From Hirschia sp. (GTDB lineage: Bacteria; Pseudomonadota; Alphaproteobacteria; Caulobacterales; Hyphomonadaceae), in the NCBI GenBank assembly GCA_002709235.1, contig PAQI01000003.1, positions 25,141-89,140 on the forward strand: a stretch of DNA of 64,000 nt, read 5' to 3'. Position numbers and translations under genes: made by a program. Under the pieces are notes generated by a model. It had not been told where the DNA came from and made no database searches. It saw nothing but the letters and a program-made list of their open reading frames with translations. Positions within the stretch are counted from its first letter, which is position 1, and each line of letters begins with the position of its first letter. Shown in pieces: positions 26,854 through 35,500 of the stretch.

Positions 26854-27129
26854 CTCCTCCTCGGCATGAGGATGAGCGCCCCCTTACGTCATTCCCGCCA
26901 AGCGTTGAAAACGCGCAGAGGCGGGAACCCACTTTTCAGGGTTTTCAACTGTTGAAACGTGGGTCCCGGCATCAGCGACGCTGCGCGTCCTGGCCGGGAT
27001 GACGGGTCGGGAAGGATATACCCCAATGTCCTCATCCTGAGGAACGGCGATAGCCGTGTCTCGAAGGATGGATGCGCGCGCCCTGCTTCGAGACGGGCGC
27101 AAGCGCCCTCCTCAGCATGAGGATGAGCG
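26854..27129. repeat. Intergenic repeat cluster (families A and B)
   Basis: The gap between the DUF433 gene and cysS is filled by repeats. A family A fragment (CTCGGCATGAGGATGAG) occurs near 26860. A family B element at 26886-27004 begins ACGTCATTCCCGCC and ends GGCCGGGATGACG in an imperfect inverted repeat. A full family A element at 27030-27129 begins CCTCATCCTGAGGA and contains TCTCGAAGGATGG and TTCGAGACGGGCG. The same families recur at 37.6, 61.4-61.8 and 63.9 kb. They look like mobile or REP-type palindromic elements and no ORF is seen in them. Confidence 0.85.
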
Positions 27130-27134
27130 TCCCC

Positions 27135-28520
27135 CTAAACCTTGCGCCAGCTGCTGCCGCCGGAGCCATCCATGATTTCCACGCCTTCGGCGGCGAGTTC
27201 ATCGCGGATTTCATCGGCGCGGGCCCAGTTCTTTGCGGCGCGTGCATCCAGACGTTCCTGCACCAGGGCGTCGATGCGAGCGGTGTCATCCGATGCGCCG
27301 CCCTTTTCCCACTCATCCGGGGTGGATTGCAGCAGTCCCAGAAGGTCTCCGGCCTCGATCAGGTTTGCGCGGGCAACCGCCATGGCCTCCTTGTCATTGT
27401 GATCGGCGGCAATATTGGCTTCCGAGATCAGGCGCGAGAACTCAGCCAAAGCCTGCGGCGTATTGAGATCATCACAGAGCGCCTCGAACACGGCCTTGTC
27501 ATTCCAGCGCGCACTGCCCGATTTCCACACCCGGCGCAGTGCCCCATAGGCGCGATCCAGCGTGGTCTTGACCGCATCCAGCAACTCTTCTGTCCAGTCC
27601 AGCGGCTGGCGGTACTGACCCGCCATCAGGGCCATGCGCAATACTTCGCCCTTTGTGGATTTCAGCATTTCATGCGGGATCTTCACATTGCCTATGCTCT
27701 TGGACATTTTCTCCGATTCAATGTCGAGAAAGCCATTATGCAGCCAGAACCGCGCGAGCGGTTCGCCATGGGCACATTCCGACTGGGCGATCTCATTTTC
27801 ATGATGCGGAAACTGAAGATCCTGGCCGCCAGCATGGATATCGATCGTCTTACCCAGCGTGGCGGCGATCATGGCCGAACATTCAATGTGCCAGCCGGGA
27901 CGCCCCTTGCCCCAGGGACTGTCAAACTGGGCGTCCTCCGGCTCATCCGGCTTGGCTTTCTTCCACAATGAAAAGTCCGCCGGGTCACGTTTTCCAGCGG
28001 CCACATCCACGCGCGCGCCTGCGATCATGTCATCGCGATTACGTCGGGATAACTTGCCGTAATCCTCCATCTGCTGGACGGAAAACAAGAGGCTGTCTGC
28101 CGTTTCATAGGCATAGCCCTTGCGCTGCAATTTCTCCATCATGGCAATCATCTCAGGGATGTGCGCAATGGCAGTGGGGCGATGGTTGGGCTTGAGCGCA
28201 TTGAGGGCTGCGGAATCCTCTTCATAGGCCTTTGCATATTTCTGCGTGATCTTCGCCATGGGCTCGCCGGTTTCATTGGCGGCTGCGATGATCTTGTCAT
28301 CCACATCGGTGAAATTGGTCGCGTAGACGACATTGCCCTCGCCATAGATGCGGCGCAGCAGGCGATAGAGCACATCAAAGGCAACCACCGGGCGGAAATT
28401 GCCGATATGTGCATAGGAATAGACGGTCGGCCCACACAGATACATCGTCACGCGCTGGGGGTCTTGCGGCTTGAAAACCTCCTTCTTCCGGGTGAGCGTA
28501 TTTGTGAGTCTGAGGGCCAT
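27135..28520 (-). CDS. cysS: Cysteinyl-tRNA synthetase
   Basis: The 461-aa class I synthetase has the zinc ligand C29 (YLCGPTVYS), the HIGN version of HIGH at residues 38-41 (AHIGN), the zinc site HHENEIAQSEC and KMSKS (ESEKMSKSIGN). Length and domains agree with standard bacterial CysRS, which charges tRNA-Cys with the thiol bound to zinc. The C terminus ends GSSWRKV without extra domains. It is convergent with nothing; the repeat-rich gap to the DUF433 gene lies downstream and folE is divergent upstream. Confidence 0.97.
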   Translation of the reverse strand: MALRLTNTLTRKKEVFKPQDPQRVTMYLCGPTVYSYAHIGNFRPVVAFDVLYRLLRRIYGEGNVVYATNFTDVDDKIIAAANETGEPMAKITQKYAKAYEEDSAALNALKPNHRPTAIAHIPEMIAMMEKLQRKGYAYETADSLLFSVQQMEDYGKLSRRNRDDMIAGARVDVAAGKRDPADFSLWKKAKPDEPEDAQFDSPWGKGRPGWHIECSAMIAATLGKTIDIHAGGQDLQFPHHENEIAQSECAHGEPLARFWLHNGFLDIESEKMSKSIGNVKIPHEMLKSTKGEVLRMALMAGQYRQPLDWTEELLDAVKTTLDRAYGALRRVWKSGSARWNDKAVFEALCDDLNTPQALAEFSRLISEANIAADHNDKEAMAVARANLIEAGDLLGLLQSTPDEWEKGGASDDTARIDALVQERLDARAAKNWARADEIRDELAAEGVEIMDGSGGSSWRKV

Positions 28521-28739
28521 GATGTTCCGTCCGCGATGCGAGAGTCCTGGAAAGTCGTGTTATATGCGCGCATGATCGTGCTTTGACAATTCGGGACAGC
28601 GCCTTATCTAGTATCCCAGTGCCCTGAGGGGATAAATTCGGGCGGGCGTTAAGTCCGGGCTTGGTCAAGGGACATCTGGTCCTGCCATTAAGCCCCGGCT
28701 CGACCCTCGCCCCTCAGAAGAGGAAAGGTCCAGCTGACA

Positions 28740-29351
28740 ATGGACGCTATAGTCAAGGGCGGCGCGGCCGTTCCGGAGGAATCGTTGAAACCATCGCGTG
28801 AAGAGGCTGAGGCCGCTGTTCGTACATTGCTGGCCTGGGCGGGGGATGATCCCAAGCGTGAAGGTTTGATCGACACGCCAAAGCGGGTCGTGAATGCCTA
28901 TCAGGAATGGTTTTCCGGATATCGCGAAGACCCTATCACCTATTTGTCCAGGACATTTGAAGACGTGCAAGGATATGACGACATCGTCATGCTCCGCGAC
29001 ATTGATGTCGAGAGCCACTGCGAACACCACATGGCCCCCTTCATGGGCAAGGCCTATGTAGCTTATATGCCAACCAATGCAGTTGTTGGCATTTCCAAGC
29101 TGGCCCGTGTTGTGGAAATCTACGCCAAGCGCCTGCAGACACAGGAGACCATGACCGCGCAGATCTGTGACGCCATCACCGAAAGCCTCAAGCCTGCCGG
29201 TGCAGCGATCATGATCGACGCGGTTCACCAGTGCATGACCACGCGCGGCGTGCACCACCCGAATGTGTCGACCATCACCACCCAGTTCACCGGCGTTTTC
29301 AAGACCGACAAGGAATTGCGCGAGCGCTTCCTTCGCCTCTGCGAACGCTGA
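28740..29351 (+). CDS. folE: GTP cyclohydrolase I
   Basis: The 203-aa type I FolE has the zinc ligands C94 and H97 (ESHCEHHM) and C165 (AVHQCMTTRG), together with PTNAVVGISKLAR. It opens GTP to 7,8-dihydroneopterin triphosphate at the start of folate and tetrahydrobiopterin or queuosine synthesis. The gene is divergent from cysS across 219 bp. A terminator hairpin lies about 40 bp downstream. In several alphaproteobacteria folE lies near yidD and thrS; here those genes are within 12 kb, which fits a rearranged version of that neighbourhood. Confidence 0.97.
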   Translation: MDAIVKGGAAVPEESLKPSREEAEAAVRTLLAWAGDDPKREGLIDTPKRVVNAYQEWFSGYREDPITYLSRTFEDVQGYDDIVMLRDIDVESHCEHHMAPFMGKAYVAYMPTNAVVGISKLARVVEIYAKRLQTQETMTAQICDAITESLKPAGAAIMIDAVHQCMTTRGVHHPNVSTITTQFTGVFKTDKELRERFLRLCER

Positions 29352-29393
29352 ACAACGCCTTTACGGCAAACCTGCCTGCCTGTTTCTGATCAG

Positions 29394-29424
29394 GCCCGTT
29401 CGACATTTGTCGGACGGGCTTTTT
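29394..29424 (+). terminator. Rho-independent terminator of folE
   Basis: An 11-bp stem (GCCCGTTCGAC with GTCGGACGGGC, one G-T pair) around a short loop, followed by TTTTT. Confidence 0.85.
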
Positions 29425-29499
29425 CATGCGCCAGCGACAAACCTTTCATGGTGCGATCTTTTCTCGCTTAACCGGGTAAATCGCCCAAACCTATGCAAT

Positions 29500-29515
29500 A
29501 ATGCATATATGCATT
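29500..29515. promoter_or_regulatory. 16-bp perfect palindrome upstream of a small gene
   Basis: AATGCATATATGCATT is a perfect palindrome in an AT-rich stretch, about 160 bp before the small ORF at 29672. Further TGCATA half-sites follow at about 29534 and 29563 and a TATGCA precedes it. This is an operator-like arrangement; the regulator is unknown. Confidence 0.45.
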
Positions 29516-29671
29516 GATGTTTTATGGGATTTTGCATAGCCAAATTCATTGCTATCTACGCTGCATAGCAGGCCATCAAGGCCAATTCAAACGGCTGTGT
29601 TCAGTCTCGACCAAACAGAGACCCTGAACACAATAGTCGCGAACAAATGTAGATTTACAAGGGACACCATC

Positions 29672-29848
29672 ATGGCACCGACAATCTTCCTGGACCGTAA
29701 CGCTCAGTCCAACTCCAGCACAAACACCAAGACAGACACACGCGCCAACCGGCAGCAAATGGTTGCAAATGTGGACTTCACACGCGCAACCCGCCCTCAC
29801 ATCCTGTCTCGCCGTCACGAACGCGCCGCACGCCGCGACGCGCACTAA
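29672..29848 (+). CDS. Small hypothetical protein (58 aa)
   Basis: The ORF encodes MAPTIFLDRNAQSNSSTNTK and then a polar, basic C-terminal part (ATRPHILSRRHERAARRDAH). A purine-rich AAGGGA lies 7 bp upstream of the ATG at 29672, and a strong terminator follows about 60 bp after the stop. The AT-rich region upstream has a perfect palindrome. These flanking signals suggest a real, separately transcribed small gene, even though its sequence has no recognisable family. A longer reading frame from 29549 is unlikely because its extra residues look non-coding. Function is unknown. Confidence 0.55.
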   Translation: MAPTIFLDRNAQSNSSTNTKTDTRANRQQMVANVDFTRATRPHILSRRHERAARRDAH

Positions 29849-29910
29849 AGGCTCACAGGTCGGCCGATAGTCCCTTTGAGGCCGGTCCGCATGAGGTCAT
29901 CAAGACACAA

Positions 29911-29938
29911 AAACCCGCATCATCCGATGCGGGTTTTT
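29911..29938. terminator. Bidirectional terminator hairpin
   Basis: An 11-bp perfect stem (AAACCCGCATC with GATGCGGGTTT) around a 4-nt loop, with T runs on the forward strand and A runs before it. It lies between the 58-aa gene and the convergent flavin reductase gene, so it can end transcripts from both. Confidence 0.9.
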
Positions 29939-29973
29939 TAGTGTCCAATCGTTCAGTGTGCCCAAACGCGAGC

Positions 29974-30498
29974 TCAGCCTCGGCGTGGAATATCCGCACT
30001 CGTATCGGCAGGTTCGCAGGTCAGGTGGTGAAAGCATCTGTCGAAATAGATCAGTGATTCAGGCTCACTGGCCAGTTTCACCGCATCAATCTCACAATAC
30101 AGCACGCTGTGGCTGCCGACTTCCGCGACATCCACGATCCGACAATCAAGCGCCACGGCTGCATCCTTGAGGACCGGAGACCCAGTGACAAGCGTGGTCC
30201 ATTCCTCGCCAGTCCCGAATCGTTCATCAGATGACTTGCTGGTGCTGGCAAATTCCATCGCATGGCGCTCATGACGCCCCGCCAGAATATTGACGCACAG
30301 CACCTTGTTGCCGGCGAAGATCGGGTGGGAATTTGCATTCTTGTTGATGCACACAATCACCGTAGGCGGCGTGTCAGTCACCGAGCACATGGCAGACACT
30401 GTCAGTCCACAGCGACCCGCTTCGCCATCACTGGTGATGATGTTTACAGCCGCACCGAGGCGAGCCATTGCGTTCCTGAATTCCTCTTGCGTGATCAT
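29974..30498 (-). CDS. Flavin reductase family protein
   Basis: The 174-aa protein has the FMN-binding split-barrel pattern of flavin reductases: GLTVSAMCSVTDTPPTVIV, INKNANSHP and VNILAGRHERHA. Members such as RutF or HpaC reduce FMN or FAD with NAD(P)H and pass it to a monooxygenase. No monooxygenase gene is adjacent, so the partner is unknown. The ATG at 30498 is preceded by an AAGGAAA element. It lies at the end of the molybdenum cofactor gene block on the same strand but with a 48-bp gap, so co-transcription is possible. Confidence 0.85.
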   Translation of the reverse strand: MITQEEFRNAMARLGAAVNIITSDGEAGRCGLTVSAMCSVTDTPPTVIVCINKNANSHPIFAGNKVLCVNILAGRHERHAMEFASTSKSSDERFGTGEEWTTLVTGSPVLKDAAVALDCRIVDVAEVGSHSVLYCEIDAVKLASEPESLIYFDRCFHHLTCEPADTSADIPRRG

Positions 30499-30546
30499 TG
30501 CGGTTTTCCTTTCACTCGCACCGGCCCATTCACTCCGGCTTCATCC

Positions 30547-30798
30547 TCAACCACCGCTTAGCGGCGGCAGAAATGCGATTTCATCTTCAGCTTTCAATAT
30601 GAGGGCTTCCGTCTTGTCCACAAATGCCTGATTGACGGCCAGCTTCACGCCCGGCTCACAAATGGCCTCAACCAGAACAGGGCTGACAGCCTCCAGCACG
30701 TCGACCAGCTGGGCATAGGTAAAGCTCTGCGGCAGCGCCAGACCCTCCAGCGCCCCTTCCGGCACGAGGTCTCGCAAACGCCCGAACAACAGGATCAT
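30547..30798 (-). CDS. moaD: Molybdopterin synthase small subunit MoaD
   Basis: The 83-aa ubiquitin-like protein starts MILLFGRLRDLV, typical of MoaD, and ends FLPPLSGG with the diglycine tail that is thiocarboxylated to deliver sulfur to precursor Z (cyclic pyranopterin monophosphate). It forms molybdopterin synthase with MoaE, encoded at the other end of this operon. It follows moaA after 3 bp on the same strand, so they are probably translated from one transcript. The gene encoding the MoaD-activating enzyme MoeB is not in the window. Confidence 0.92.
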   Translation of the reverse strand: MILLFGRLRDLVPEGALEGLALPQSFTYAQLVDVLEAVSPVLVEAICEPGVKLAVNQAFVDKTEALILKAEDEIAFLPPLSGG

Positions 30799-30801
30799 GC
30801 T

Positions 30802-31860
30802 CTAGCCCCCGGTTGTCGACATTGTGCGCGGACTGGCCGGATCAGCGAGCGTCCGAACATCAAAATCATGACGCTCGGGCTTGAAGCGCACAGCCGTCTC
30901 TACCGCGCGATGCAGCTTTTCCAGCGTCGGATCATCGCGCAGGGCCTGGCGCAGATCCGCGCCATCCTCATGCCCAAGACAGGTGTAAAGCCGCCCCGTG
31001 CAGGTCATCCGCACGCGATTGCAATCACTACAGAAATTATGGGAGAGCGGCGAAATGAAGCCCAGCCGACCGCTGGTTTCACCCACGCGCACATAGCGCG
31101 ATGGTCCACCTGACGAATAGGCATCATCGGTCAGTGTCCAGGATTTTTCCAGATCCGCTCGCACATCCTGAAGCGACAGATATGAGGCAGGCCGGCCCGC
31201 CACGCCCTCACCCATGGGCATGACCTCGATCAGGCTGATATCGAAAGCCTGTTTATGCGCCCATTCGATGATCTGGGGGATCTCATCACGATTGGCATCG
31301 GCCAGTGCCACCGTATTGATCTTGACCTTCAGCCCCGCCTCCCGTGCGGCATCCAGCCCCCGCAGGACATCGGCCAGCACGTCGCGGCGGGTCAGCCGGA
31401 AGAAGGTCTGCCGGTCCAGCGTATCCAGCGAAACATTCACCCGACGCACACCAAAGCGGGCCAGATCAGCGGCATGCTTGGCCAGCTGCGTGCCATTGGT
31501 CGTCAGGCAGAGTTCCTTCAGCCCACCATCATCGAGCCGTCTGGACAGACGCTCCATGAGACTGAGCATGTCCCGGCGCAGCAGGGGCTCACCGCCTGTA
31601 ATCCTCAGCTTGGTAATGCCGCGGGATATGAACGCATCGGTGATCTGCACCAGCTCCTCAAAGGAGAGCACATCCTTTTTCGGCAGGAAATTCATGCGCT
31701 CGGGCATGCAATAGGTGCAACGCAGATCACAGCGATCCGTGACCGACAGCCGCAGATAGCTGATCGACCTTGAAAACGAATCGACCAGCCCCGATGCGTC
31801 ATCACTCACCGCGATGCGCGTCTTTTCAGGTCCAAGAGTGTCGATCAGCGAATGGGTCAT
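30802..31860 (-). CDS. moaA: GTP 3',8-cyclase MoaA
   Basis: The 352-aa radical SAM enzyme shows CDLRCTYC (C44, C48, C51) binding the first 4Fe-4S cluster, ITGGEPLLRRD, and a second C-terminal cluster motif CSDCNRVRMTCTGRLYTC. The C terminus ends in TTGG, the diglycine required by MoaA. With MoaC it turns GTP into cyclic pyranopterin monophosphate. The ATG at 31860 is used; an in-frame TTG at 31881 would add 7 residues. It sits between mobA and moaD in the molybdenum cofactor block. Confidence 0.95.
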   Translation of the reverse strand: MTHSLIDTLGPEKTRIAVSDDASGLVDSFSRSISYLRLSVTDRCDLRCTYCMPERMNFLPKKDVLSFEELVQITDAFISRGITKLRITGGEPLLRRDMLSLMERLSRRLDDGGLKELCLTTNGTQLAKHAADLARFGVRRVNVSLDTLDRQTFFRLTRRDVLADVLRGLDAAREAGLKVKINTVALADANRDEIPQIIEWAHKQAFDISLIEVMPMGEGVAGRPASYLSLQDVRADLEKSWTLTDDAYSSGGPSRYVRVGETSGRLGFISPLSHNFCSDCNRVRMTCTGRLYTCLGHEDGADLRQALRDDPTLEKLHRAVETAVRFKPERHDFDVRTLADPASPRTMSTTGG

Positions 31861-31889
31861 GATTGACGGTTTCCGGGGCAAGCTGGAGA

Positions 31890-32510
31890 TCAGTGTCCGG
31901 CCTCATGAATCGTCCGTGCACGATTCAGGTCTTCAGCCGTATTGATATTCACAAAGGCCTCGTCGCCCAGATCAAGGTCCAGTGTGCGCATGGACAGCGC
32001 CTTCGTCAAACCATGAAGTGAATGTTGGCCCTGCCCGAACACGATTTGTCTCGCTTTACCCGCAACCCGGGCACGCCAGATACCAAATACAGGCTGCAAT
32101 CTGTCCTGATGGCGCGCCAGGATCACATCCGCATCCCCCATGGCCTCAAGCAGGCGGGCAAACAGGTCTACCGGCACAAAGGGGGCATCCAGTGGCATGG
32201 TTCCCATCAGCCCCCCCTCCCCATAACCCGATTGTGTCGCTTCAAGCGCCGCAATGATCCCGCCTGCCGGACCGACCGATGCACCCTCGCTGTCCAGCCG
32301 GTCTTCGATCAGCTGCGCATATTCTGGCATCCAGTCAGGTGCAGCATTGGCCGATACCGCCAATTGCCGCGAAAGAGGTCTCAGCTTGTTGATCGCGATA
32401 TCCGCCAGCCTTTGGTCGCCCAGCATGAGCGCACCCTTGTCGACCCCGCCCATGCGGCGTCCCTTGCCGCCTGCCAGCAAGACACCCAGATCCAGCAGCG
32501 GCTCAGCCAC
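31890..32510 (-). CDS. mobA: Molybdenum cofactor guanylyltransferase MobA
   Basis: The 206-aa protein has the nucleotidyltransferase start [16 protein letters not shown], and [10 protein letters not shown] with the metal-binding Asp near the middle. MobA attaches GMP to molybdopterin to form the MGD cofactor of DMSO-reductase family enzymes. The GTG at 32510 is preferred because it overlaps moaC by only 8 bp; a longer in-frame ATG at 32567 would overlap moaC by 65 bp. No molybdoenzyme gene is in the window, so the user of the cofactor is unknown. Confidence 0.88.
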   Translation of the reverse strand: MAEPLLDLGVLLAGGKGRRMGGVDKGALMLGDQRLADIAINKLRPLSRQLAVSANAAPDWMPEYAQLIEDRLDSEGASVGPAGGIIAALEATQSGYGEGGLMGTMPLDAPFVPVDLFARLLEAMGDADVILARHQDRLQPVFGIWRARVAGKARQIVFGQGQHSLHGLTKALSMRTLDLDLGDEAFVNINTAEDLNRARTIHEAGH

Positions 32511-33006
32511 GTTCAGCAGCCCGGTAATCGCCAGACACGCCGCCGGTCTTTTCCAGCACTCTGACACCGTCGATGATCATGGTGCGGTCAGCTGCCTTCA
32601 GCATGTCATAGAGTGTCAGGCAGGCCACGCTCACAGCGGTCAGCGCCTCCATTTCCACGCCGGTTCGCCCTTCCACCTTCACGCGCGCGGTGACCTTCAT
32701 GGCGCTCGCGGCTTCATCGGCCTCAACGCTCACCTTCACGCTGGACAGGGCCAATGCGTGACACATGGGAATGAGGTCATAAGTGCGCTTGGCCGCCATC
32801 ACGCCCGCAATTTCCGCCGCTGCACGCACATCGCCTTTTTTGCCATCGCCGCTGATCGCAAGTTGCAGGGTCTGCGGTGTCATCCGCACAAATCCCTCGG
32901 CAAGTGCAATCCGCACCGTGATGTCCTTGTCGCCGACATCCACCATGCGGGCACGGCCATCCTTGTCGATATGGGTGAGACCAGACTTTCCAGCTGTGTC
33001 GGTCAT
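32503..33006 (-). CDS. moaC: Cyclic pyranopterin monophosphate synthase MoaC
   Basis: The 167-aa protein shows the MoaC signatures [30 protein letters not shown] and [20 protein letters not shown], plus a C-terminal VSGDYRA. The family, acting after MoaA, converts 3',8-cyclo-GTP to cyclic pyranopterin monophosphate. Lys, Asp and Glu residues in these blocks are the conserved active-site residues. It starts 5 bp after moaB ends and overlaps the mobA start. All this indicates one transcript for moaE-moaB-moaC-mobA-moaA-moaD. Confidence 0.95.
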   Translation of the reverse strand: MTDTAGKSGLTHIDKDGRARMVDVGDKDITVRIALAEGFVRMTPQTLQLAISGDGKKGDVRAAAEIAGVMAAKRTYDLIPMCHALALSSVKVSVEADEAASAMKVTARVKVEGRTGVEMEALTAVSVACLTLYDMLKAADRTMIIDGVRVLEKTGGVSGDYRAAERG

Positions 33007-33010
33007 AGCC

Positions 33011-33574
33011 TCACACTTCCTTCAGGCGCGGCATCAGCTCGACCATGTTGCAGGGTGCATGACGGCTATCAAGCTGCCAGCGGATCACCTTGTCCCAGCC
33101 ATCCTTGCAGGCCCCGTTCGAGCCCGGCAGGCAGAACACGAATGTGCCATCGACAACACCCGCACAGGCGCGCGATTGCAGTGTGGACAGGCCGACGCTC
33201 TGATAGCTCACCATATGCCAGACCACGGCGAAGCCTTCGATATGCTTGTCAAAGATCGGCATCACCGCTTCGGGCGTCACATCGCGCCCGGTCAGACCGG
33301 TTCCGCCCGTGGAGATGACGGCATCCACCTCAGGGTCTGCTGCCCAGTCGAGCACCTGCTTGCGGATGGCCGAGGCGTCATCACGCAACAAGACGCGATC
33401 CGCGAGGACATGACCATCGCGCGCCACGCGTTCCGCCAGAATATCCCCGGATGTGTCATTTTCCAGCGTACGGGTGTCAGACACCGTCAGCACCGCAATC
33501 CTGACAGGCTTGAACGCCCGCTCGGGAACAATCTTGCCGCCAGGGGCCGGAGGCTGTTCGATAATGTCTGTCAT
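33011..33574 (-). CDS. moaB: Molybdenum cofactor biosynthesis protein MoaB
   Basis: The 187-aa protein has the MogA/MoaB fold: [35 protein letters not shown] and [17 protein letters not shown]. It would adenylylate molybdopterin before molybdenum insertion by MoeA. The length and the GS.GACK pattern fit MoaB better than MogA. No moeA is found in this operon or the window. The start overlaps the end of moaE by 4 bp. Confidence 0.92.
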   Translation of the reverse strand: MTDIIEQPPAPGGKIVPERAFKPVRIAVLTVSDTRTLENDTSGDILAERVARDGHVLADRVLLRDDASAIRKQVLDWAADPEVDAVISTGGTGLTGRDVTPEAVMPIFDKHIEGFAVVWHMVSYQSVGLSTLQSRACAGVVDGTFVFCLPGSNGACKDGWDKVIRWQLDSRHAPCNMVELMPRLKEV

Positions 33575-34068
33575 GGCTTGTCTTCCCAGCTTGCACGCGC
33601 CTTCACATCCGTCATGCGCGGTTCGATCCAGCGTTCGCCTGCTGCACCGATTTCCTTTTTCCAGAATGGCGCGTCGGTCTTGAGATAGTCCATCAGGAAA
33701 TCCACCGCGCCAATCGCATCCTTTCTATGTGCACTGGCAGCAGCGACAAGCACAATCGGCTCACCCGGCACCAGCGCCCCATGGCGATGAATGATCAACA
33801 CGTCCTGCACGTCGAAGCGTTCGCGCGCGTGTGTTTCCATGTCGCCGATTCTGGCCTCGGTGAAGGCCGGATAATGTTCCAGGAACAGCGTGTCGACTCT
33901 GCCGTCTTCTGCGCGCACATATCCGGTAAAGCTGGCCAGGGCACCGATATCGCCCGCCTGTCGCCTGAAACGCTCGGTTTCATCGGCCGGGTTGAAAACG
34001 GACTGCTGAATTCGAACCAATTCTTCCACCCTTCCGCCCAGGAGCTGGTCTGCGCGCATAGATCGCAT
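33571..34068 (-). CDS. moaE: Molybdopterin synthase large subunit MoaE
   Basis: The 165-aa protein has ASFTGYVRAED, LFLEHYPAFTEARI, VLIIHRHGALVPGEPIVLV and SAHRKDAIGAVDFLMDYLKT, then PFWKKE, the MoaE family signatures with the catalytic lysines. It transfers MoaD-bound sulfur to the pterin. The ATG at 34068 is chosen because AGGTG lies at proper spacing upstream; an in-frame ATG at 34239 would add 57 residues with no family match. It is first in the operon and divergent from the ferredoxin reductase gene. Confidence 0.92.
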   Translation of the reverse strand: MRSMRADQLLGGRVEELVRIQQSVFNPADETERFRRQAGDIGALASFTGYVRAEDGRVDTLFLEHYPAFTEARIGDMETHARERFDVQDVLIIHRHGALVPGEPIVLVAAASAHRKDAIGAVDFLMDYLKTDAPFWKKEIGAAGERWIEPRMTDVKARASWEDKP

Positions 34069-34243
34069 TTGTAATTCACCTGCGCGGCTTGCATAATAAC
34101 GGCTGATGACCGAATGAACACGGGCATATAAAAAATCAACACGATTGCAGTTTGCGCAGCAACCTTGAACGGGCCTGATCCAAAGCCCCAAATGGAAGCA
34201 GCACAATGGCAAGAGACGACTTTCAGGGACTGAGTTCAAGAAG

Positions 34244-35488
34244 ATGGCAGAAACAAACAGGATCGTTGTGATTGGCGCAGGTCAGGCAGGTGGGTCTGCC
34301 TGTGTGGCGCTACGTCAGTTCGGCTATGAAGGCGACATCACCCTTGTAGGTGATGAAGCAGCACCGCCCTATCAGCGTCCTCCGCTGTCAAAAGCCTATT
34401 TCAAGGGCGAGATGACCGAAGACCGGCTCTATGTGAAGCCGCTGGCCTGGTATGAAGAAAAATCCGTCACCCTCAAACTCGGCGAGAGTGTCAGCGCAAT
34501 CGACCGGACGGCAAAACAGGTCACGCTGTCTTCGGGTGAAACCCTGCCCTATGACAAGATCATCATCGCGACCGGATCACGCCCGCGCCTGCTGCCAGTC
34601 GAAGGATCAGACCTGGACGGCGTTCTGACGCTGCGCACGCTGGCCTGTGTGCAGGACCTTCAGCCACGCTCGGGCAAGGGCAAGCGCATGGTGGTCATTG
34701 GCGCTGGCTATATCGGCCTGGAAGCGGCCGCCGTTGCACGTCATCTGGGTCTGGAAGTCACGGTTCTGGAAGCGATGGAACGCGTGCTTGGCCGCGTGAC
34801 CAGCCCGATCATCTCCGAATTCTACCAGAAGGAGCATCGCGCGCAGGGCGTGGATGTGCGCCTTGAAGCACGCATGGACAAGTTTGTCGGCGAGAACGGC
34901 AAGCTCACCGGCGTGGCGCTGGCAGATGGCGAGATCATCCCGGCAGATATCGCGCTTGTGGGTATTGGTATCCTGCCGAACCAGGAAATCGCATCCGAAG
35001 CGGGCATTGAATGCGGCAATGGTATCCTGACCGATGCCGACGCACGCACCTCTGACCCTGACATATACGCCATTGGTGACTGTGCCGGACGTCCGCTGAT
35101 CCATTATGGCCGTGATGGCCGTCTTGAAAGCGTCCACAACGCGCTGGAGCAGGCCAGGCTTGCCGCCGCATCCATCTGTGGCAAACCCCGCCCCAAGGAA
35201 GACGCCCCATGGTTCTGGTCTGACCAGTATGATCTGAAACTGCAAACCGCAGGCCTGCTGACAGATTATGACCAATGCGTCGTCAGGGGTGACCCGGATG
35301 CCCGCAAATTTGCGGTCTATTATCTGAAAGACGGTGTGTTCCTGGCGGTGGATGCCGTCAATTCCGCACCTGAATTCCTGACCGGCAAGAAGATGGTCGG
35401 AACGGGCGCAAAACCGGACCCGGTAAAGCTCGCCGACCCCTCGATCAGCATCAAGGACATTGTCGCCGAAGCGCTGGCCAACGTCTGA
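34244..35488 (+). CDS. FAD-dependent ferredoxin/rubredoxin reductase (putidaredoxin reductase-like)
   Basis: The 414-aa protein has two Rossmann motifs, VVIGAGQAGGSACVAL for FAD near residue 8 and VVIGAGYIGLEAAAV for NAD(P)H near residue 150. It also has PPYQRPPLSK, ATGSRPR and AIGDCAG (FAD contact) and the C-terminal family domain. It matches reductases of the putidaredoxin/rhodocoxin reductase type that pass electrons from NAD(P)H to a ferredoxin for a P450 or dioxygenase. No partner ferredoxin or oxygenase gene is adjacent. It is divergent from moaE. Confidence 0.92.
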   Translation: MAETNRIVVIGAGQAGGSACVALRQFGYEGDITLVGDEAAPPYQRPPLSKAYFKGEMTEDRLYVKPLAWYEEKSVTLKLGESVSAIDRTAKQVTLSSGETLPYDKIIIATGSRPRLLPVEGSDLDGVLTLRTLACVQDLQPRSGKGKRMVVIGAGYIGLEAAAVARHLGLEVTVLEAMERVLGRVTSPIISEFYQKEHRAQGVDVRLEARMDKFVGENGKLTGVALADGEIIPADIALVGIGILPNQEIASEAGIECGNGILTDADARTSDPDIYAIGDCAGRPLIHYGRDGRLESVHNALEQARLAAASICGKPRPKEDAPWFWSDQYDLKLQTAGLLTDYDQCVVRGDPDARKFAVYYLKDGVFLAVDAVNSAPEFLTGKKMVGTGAKPDPVKLADPSISIKDIVAEALANV

Positions 35489-35500
35489 CGTCAGGCTGCC

